DNA from: Rhizophagus clarus
Taxonomy: Eukaryota > Glomeromycota > Glomeromycetes > Glomerales > Glomeraceae
NCBI GenBank assembly: GCA_015698045.1
Contig: BLAL01000218.1
Location: forward strand, 992,001-1,056,000
Direction: 5' to 3'
Length of the DNA: 64,000 nucleotides
Position 1 is the first letter of the stretch. Every line of letters begins with the position of its first letter. This document shows positions 61,485 through 64,000 of the stretch, in pieces. A model generated the notes under the pieces. The model had not been told where the DNA came from. It ran no database searches and saw only the letters and a list, made by a program, of their open reading frames with translations. A program made the translations under genes and the position numbers.

Positions 61485-63970
61485 TTAAACAAATATAAAG
61501 AACAAAACAATTATCATTATTAATAAAATGACAGTTGGACAATTATTAATAATATTCGATGCGTTACACCAATTACGGTAGGCGATCTCCAAGATTTTTA
61601 CATACGGGTGAAGTTCTTCCTGACGATGGTTAGAGGGAAATACATTAGTCCACAGGCGAATAGGTACAAATGCTAGATCCATCAAAGTTTGCGATTGTGG
61701 ACAATCATCATAACATGAACACATGACATTGTTGGCTATCACGGTGCCAGCACGTGTATAGAAACTGATGTAACCGGTGTCTTCTTCCTAATTTTGAAAG
61801 TAAATTGAAATTAAGAACATATAAGATGCATTGAAACATAAAAGATCGATAAAACAATCATACAGTTGTCAAATTATCGACTACAGCAGGAACAAGTTCA
61901 TTTATTTCGTTCAAGATTAAGATCTTTGTCACACCAGGTACCACATCTTTAGCGTACAAGATCGACATATCCTCGCGAAAAATGCAATGCGAAGGTGTTG
62001 TGCGAATTTGGCCTAATTGAAAAATGTAATATTTATCATTAAGTTGCCATAAAAAAAATTTAACAATTTAATTAACGGAATATAAAAAAACCTTTTTGTC
62101 CATCCGATTTTGTGAATTCAATCTTGGTCATTTTTAGAAAATGATCATAATGACCAAGATGAGAAATCAGGTAAACTTCAGAAAACTCCAACTCTCCATT
62201 TCTGACATTACTGCAAACGCGGTCTCCGATTTGGATTTTTGCCATCTCTATGAATTTACCACTGGCAAGTTGCACCTTAGTATCAAGAGAAAAGCAATCA
62301 TCATCATCATAACTACGATTCCTCTCCTCTTGAAGTCTTCGTTCTCTCTCCTGTTCTCTTTGAAGTTGTTCCAACATTCTCCTACGTTCATTATACAATT
62401 CTTCAAGTCTTTTTTGCTCTTGTCTTCTTAAATACTCTTCCCGTTCTCGTTGTTTCCTTAATTCCTCTTCTTTCTCTCGTTGTCTTCTTAAATACTCTTC
62501 TCTCTCTCGTTGTCTTCTTAAATACTCTTCCCGTTCTCGCTGTCTTCTTAATTCCTCTTCCTCTCTTTGTCTTTTTAACTTCTCTTCCCATTCTCGCTCT
62601 CGTTGTCTTCTCAATTCCTCTTCTCGTTCTTGCTCACGTCGCATTTGCTCAACCATTTGCCTATGCCTTTCTTCAGCTTCTTGCTGTTGTTTCTTTCTTA
62701 AGTTCTCTTCTCGTATTTGTCTTTCTCTTTCCTCTTGTTTCAATTTCTCAACCATTTGCCTATGACGCTCTTCAGCTTCTTGTTGTTGTTTTCTCTTTAA
62801 ATTTTCTTCTTGTTCTCGTTTTGCCTTTTGCTCACGTTCCATTTGCTCAACCTTACGTTTGTGAGCTTCTTCAGCTTCTTTTCTTGCAATTTCCTTTAAT
62901 TTTTCTTCATGTTCCTGTTTTATTCTTTTTTCCTCTTCTTCTTTTTGACGACGAGCTTCCTCTTGCTCTTTTAGAGACTTTTTAAGTTGATCACTAGTAT
63001 AAACACCTCTCATACTACTAATGAAAGCTTTGATCTCACCTAATCGTGCCTTATGAACTGGATCATCTGGATGATAATAATCAGAATTTGGAGAGATACC
63101 CCAACGATTTTCTATATCTTCAATAAAGGAACAAACAGGTTCATTCCATGCTTTACGCATTATATCTCTATCACGAATCTGTGCTTTAGTTGCATGGGAA
63201 AATATGGCAATGATATAATTTGTTGCACCCTCTCCAAAAAATTTTCTTATTCCTTCCAAAACATTCCTTTGCTCTGCACTAAACCGTTTTGCTTCTATTA
63301 AATAGATGTAAAGTTAATATTTAAAAATCAAAATCCAATCACAAAATTGTAGATTATTATTACATACCAAAAACAAAAAGAATAGCTTTAATCCCATAAG
63401 TGCATTTATTAATGGTATCAGCAATTTCTTCAAGAATCTTATCCGTAACTAGTTGAGTATCAAAAATTCCGGGCGTATCGATAATGTTATACATTATACC
63501 ATCGATTGAAATCGTAGCAGTACCACATTCTTGTGTGACAGACTCCTATAATTTCATCATTACTTTCATTAAAATAATGAAATGAATTTAAATGAAAAAT
63601 ATGAAATGTAACCACTTGCCATATCAGCTGAAACATAAAAAGGACCATCATCATGTGGTTGTGCGAGAAGCAAATTACCTAGAGTACTTTTTCCTGCACC
63701 TAAAAATTTTTCATAATTAAAGAATGAAAGAATTGAATAAAAGATGATACGAGAAAAAAAAAAAGAAATATGATAACCGAATATGTACCTGTTTTTCCTA
63801 CCAAGAGAATAACAGGATAGGAGACATTAATTTGAGCACCTTGAGTAAAATTAATTTGACCTTGACTCTGTTCACCATTAGTGATTCTAAAAAAAGAAGC
63901 CGAAAAAAAACATGTTAAAGGGAAATTTTTATTACTAGTTGATTTCATAAATATTACTTAACTGGCTCAT
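61485..63970 (-). CDS. GIN1: GIN1-type protein: AIG1-like GTPase + coiled coil + hedgehog-type Hint domain + C-terminal anchor (copy B)
   Basis: Exons on the minus strand: 63970-63963, 63886-63789, 63699-63620, 63545-63368, 63294-62092, 62012-61864 and 61787-61485, giving 672 residues. All intron positions and phases match copy A; exons 3, 4 and 6 have exactly the same length (80, 178, 149 nt). P-loop GKTGAGKST, ESVTQECG, DTPGIFDTQ, FSHATKAQ and the Hint domain starting at Cys455 (DCFSLDTKVQLASG) with TTPSHCIF and VMCSCY are conserved, as is the LAFVPIRLW tail and the hydrophobic C-terminus (VILLIMIIVLFFIFV). The coiled coil is more repetitive than in A, built of RQREREEYLR-like units. The third intron starts with GC instead of GT. 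The start exon is inferred, lies 30 bases from the window edge, and could be preceded by others. Confidence 0.87.
62400..62680 (-). repeat. In-frame tandem repeat in the coiled coil of GIN1 copy B
   Basis: About six imperfect units of 30-42 bases coding RQREREEYLR / RQREREEELR variants. They are far less regular in copy A, suggesting expansion in copy B after duplication. Confidence 0.75.
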
Positions 63971-64000
63971 GTTGATATCAGGGTTTCTTTTTTTTTTTTT

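Overview
This window is AT-rich fungal nuclear DNA. It fits an arbuscular mycorrhizal fungus of the Glomeromycotina (Rhizophagus/Glomus type). The evidence is short spliceosomal introns, long intergenic A/T tracts, several tyrosine-kinase-like genes and relics of the family expanded in these fungi, Crinkler relics with an LxxF/ubiquitin-like N-terminus, a dispersed coiled-coil gene family, and two genes of the GIN1 type (AIG1-like GTPase fused to a hedgehog-type Hint domain), known from Glomus mosseae. Assignment is by recognition; no database search was possible.

Layout. 1-1.6 kb: array of AT-rich quasi-palindromes flanked by GATC-rich repeats. 2.1-12.5 kb: gene graveyard (interrupted frame, kinase relic, two Crinkler-type relics, two coiled-coil relics, an unrecognised relic) around one intact small secreted ML-domain gene (4983-5459). 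16.5-19.7 kb: intact four-exon C2/kinase gene. 19.7-25 kb: minisatellites and low complexity. 25.1-26.5 kb: SANT/AT-hook nuclear protein (minus). 26.5-44.3 kb: very gene-poor, with homopolymers, short tandem repeats and perhaps three coding scraps. 44.3-46.8 kb: intact ten-exon DHA2-type major facilitator (minus), including a 16-nt microexon. 50.2-54.0 kb: two tandem kinase paralogs on the minus strand, one nearly intact with a single in-frame TGA, one decayed. 56.8-59.3 kb and 61.5-64.0 kb: two full GIN1-type genes arranged tail to tail, with a nested pair of small inverted-repeat elements between them.

The most interesting unit is the GIN1 pair. Each protein joins an AIG1-type GTPase, a long charged coiled coil, a hedgehog-type autoprocessing domain and a hydrophobic C-terminal anchor, without a signal peptide. 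If the Hint domain is active, the protein could cut itself and release or lipid-tag a cytosolic GTPase. Exon-intron structures were reconstructed by hand from splice sites, reading-frame continuity and, for the GIN1 pair, from agreement between paralogs. No rRNA, convincing tRNA or CRISPR array was seen.
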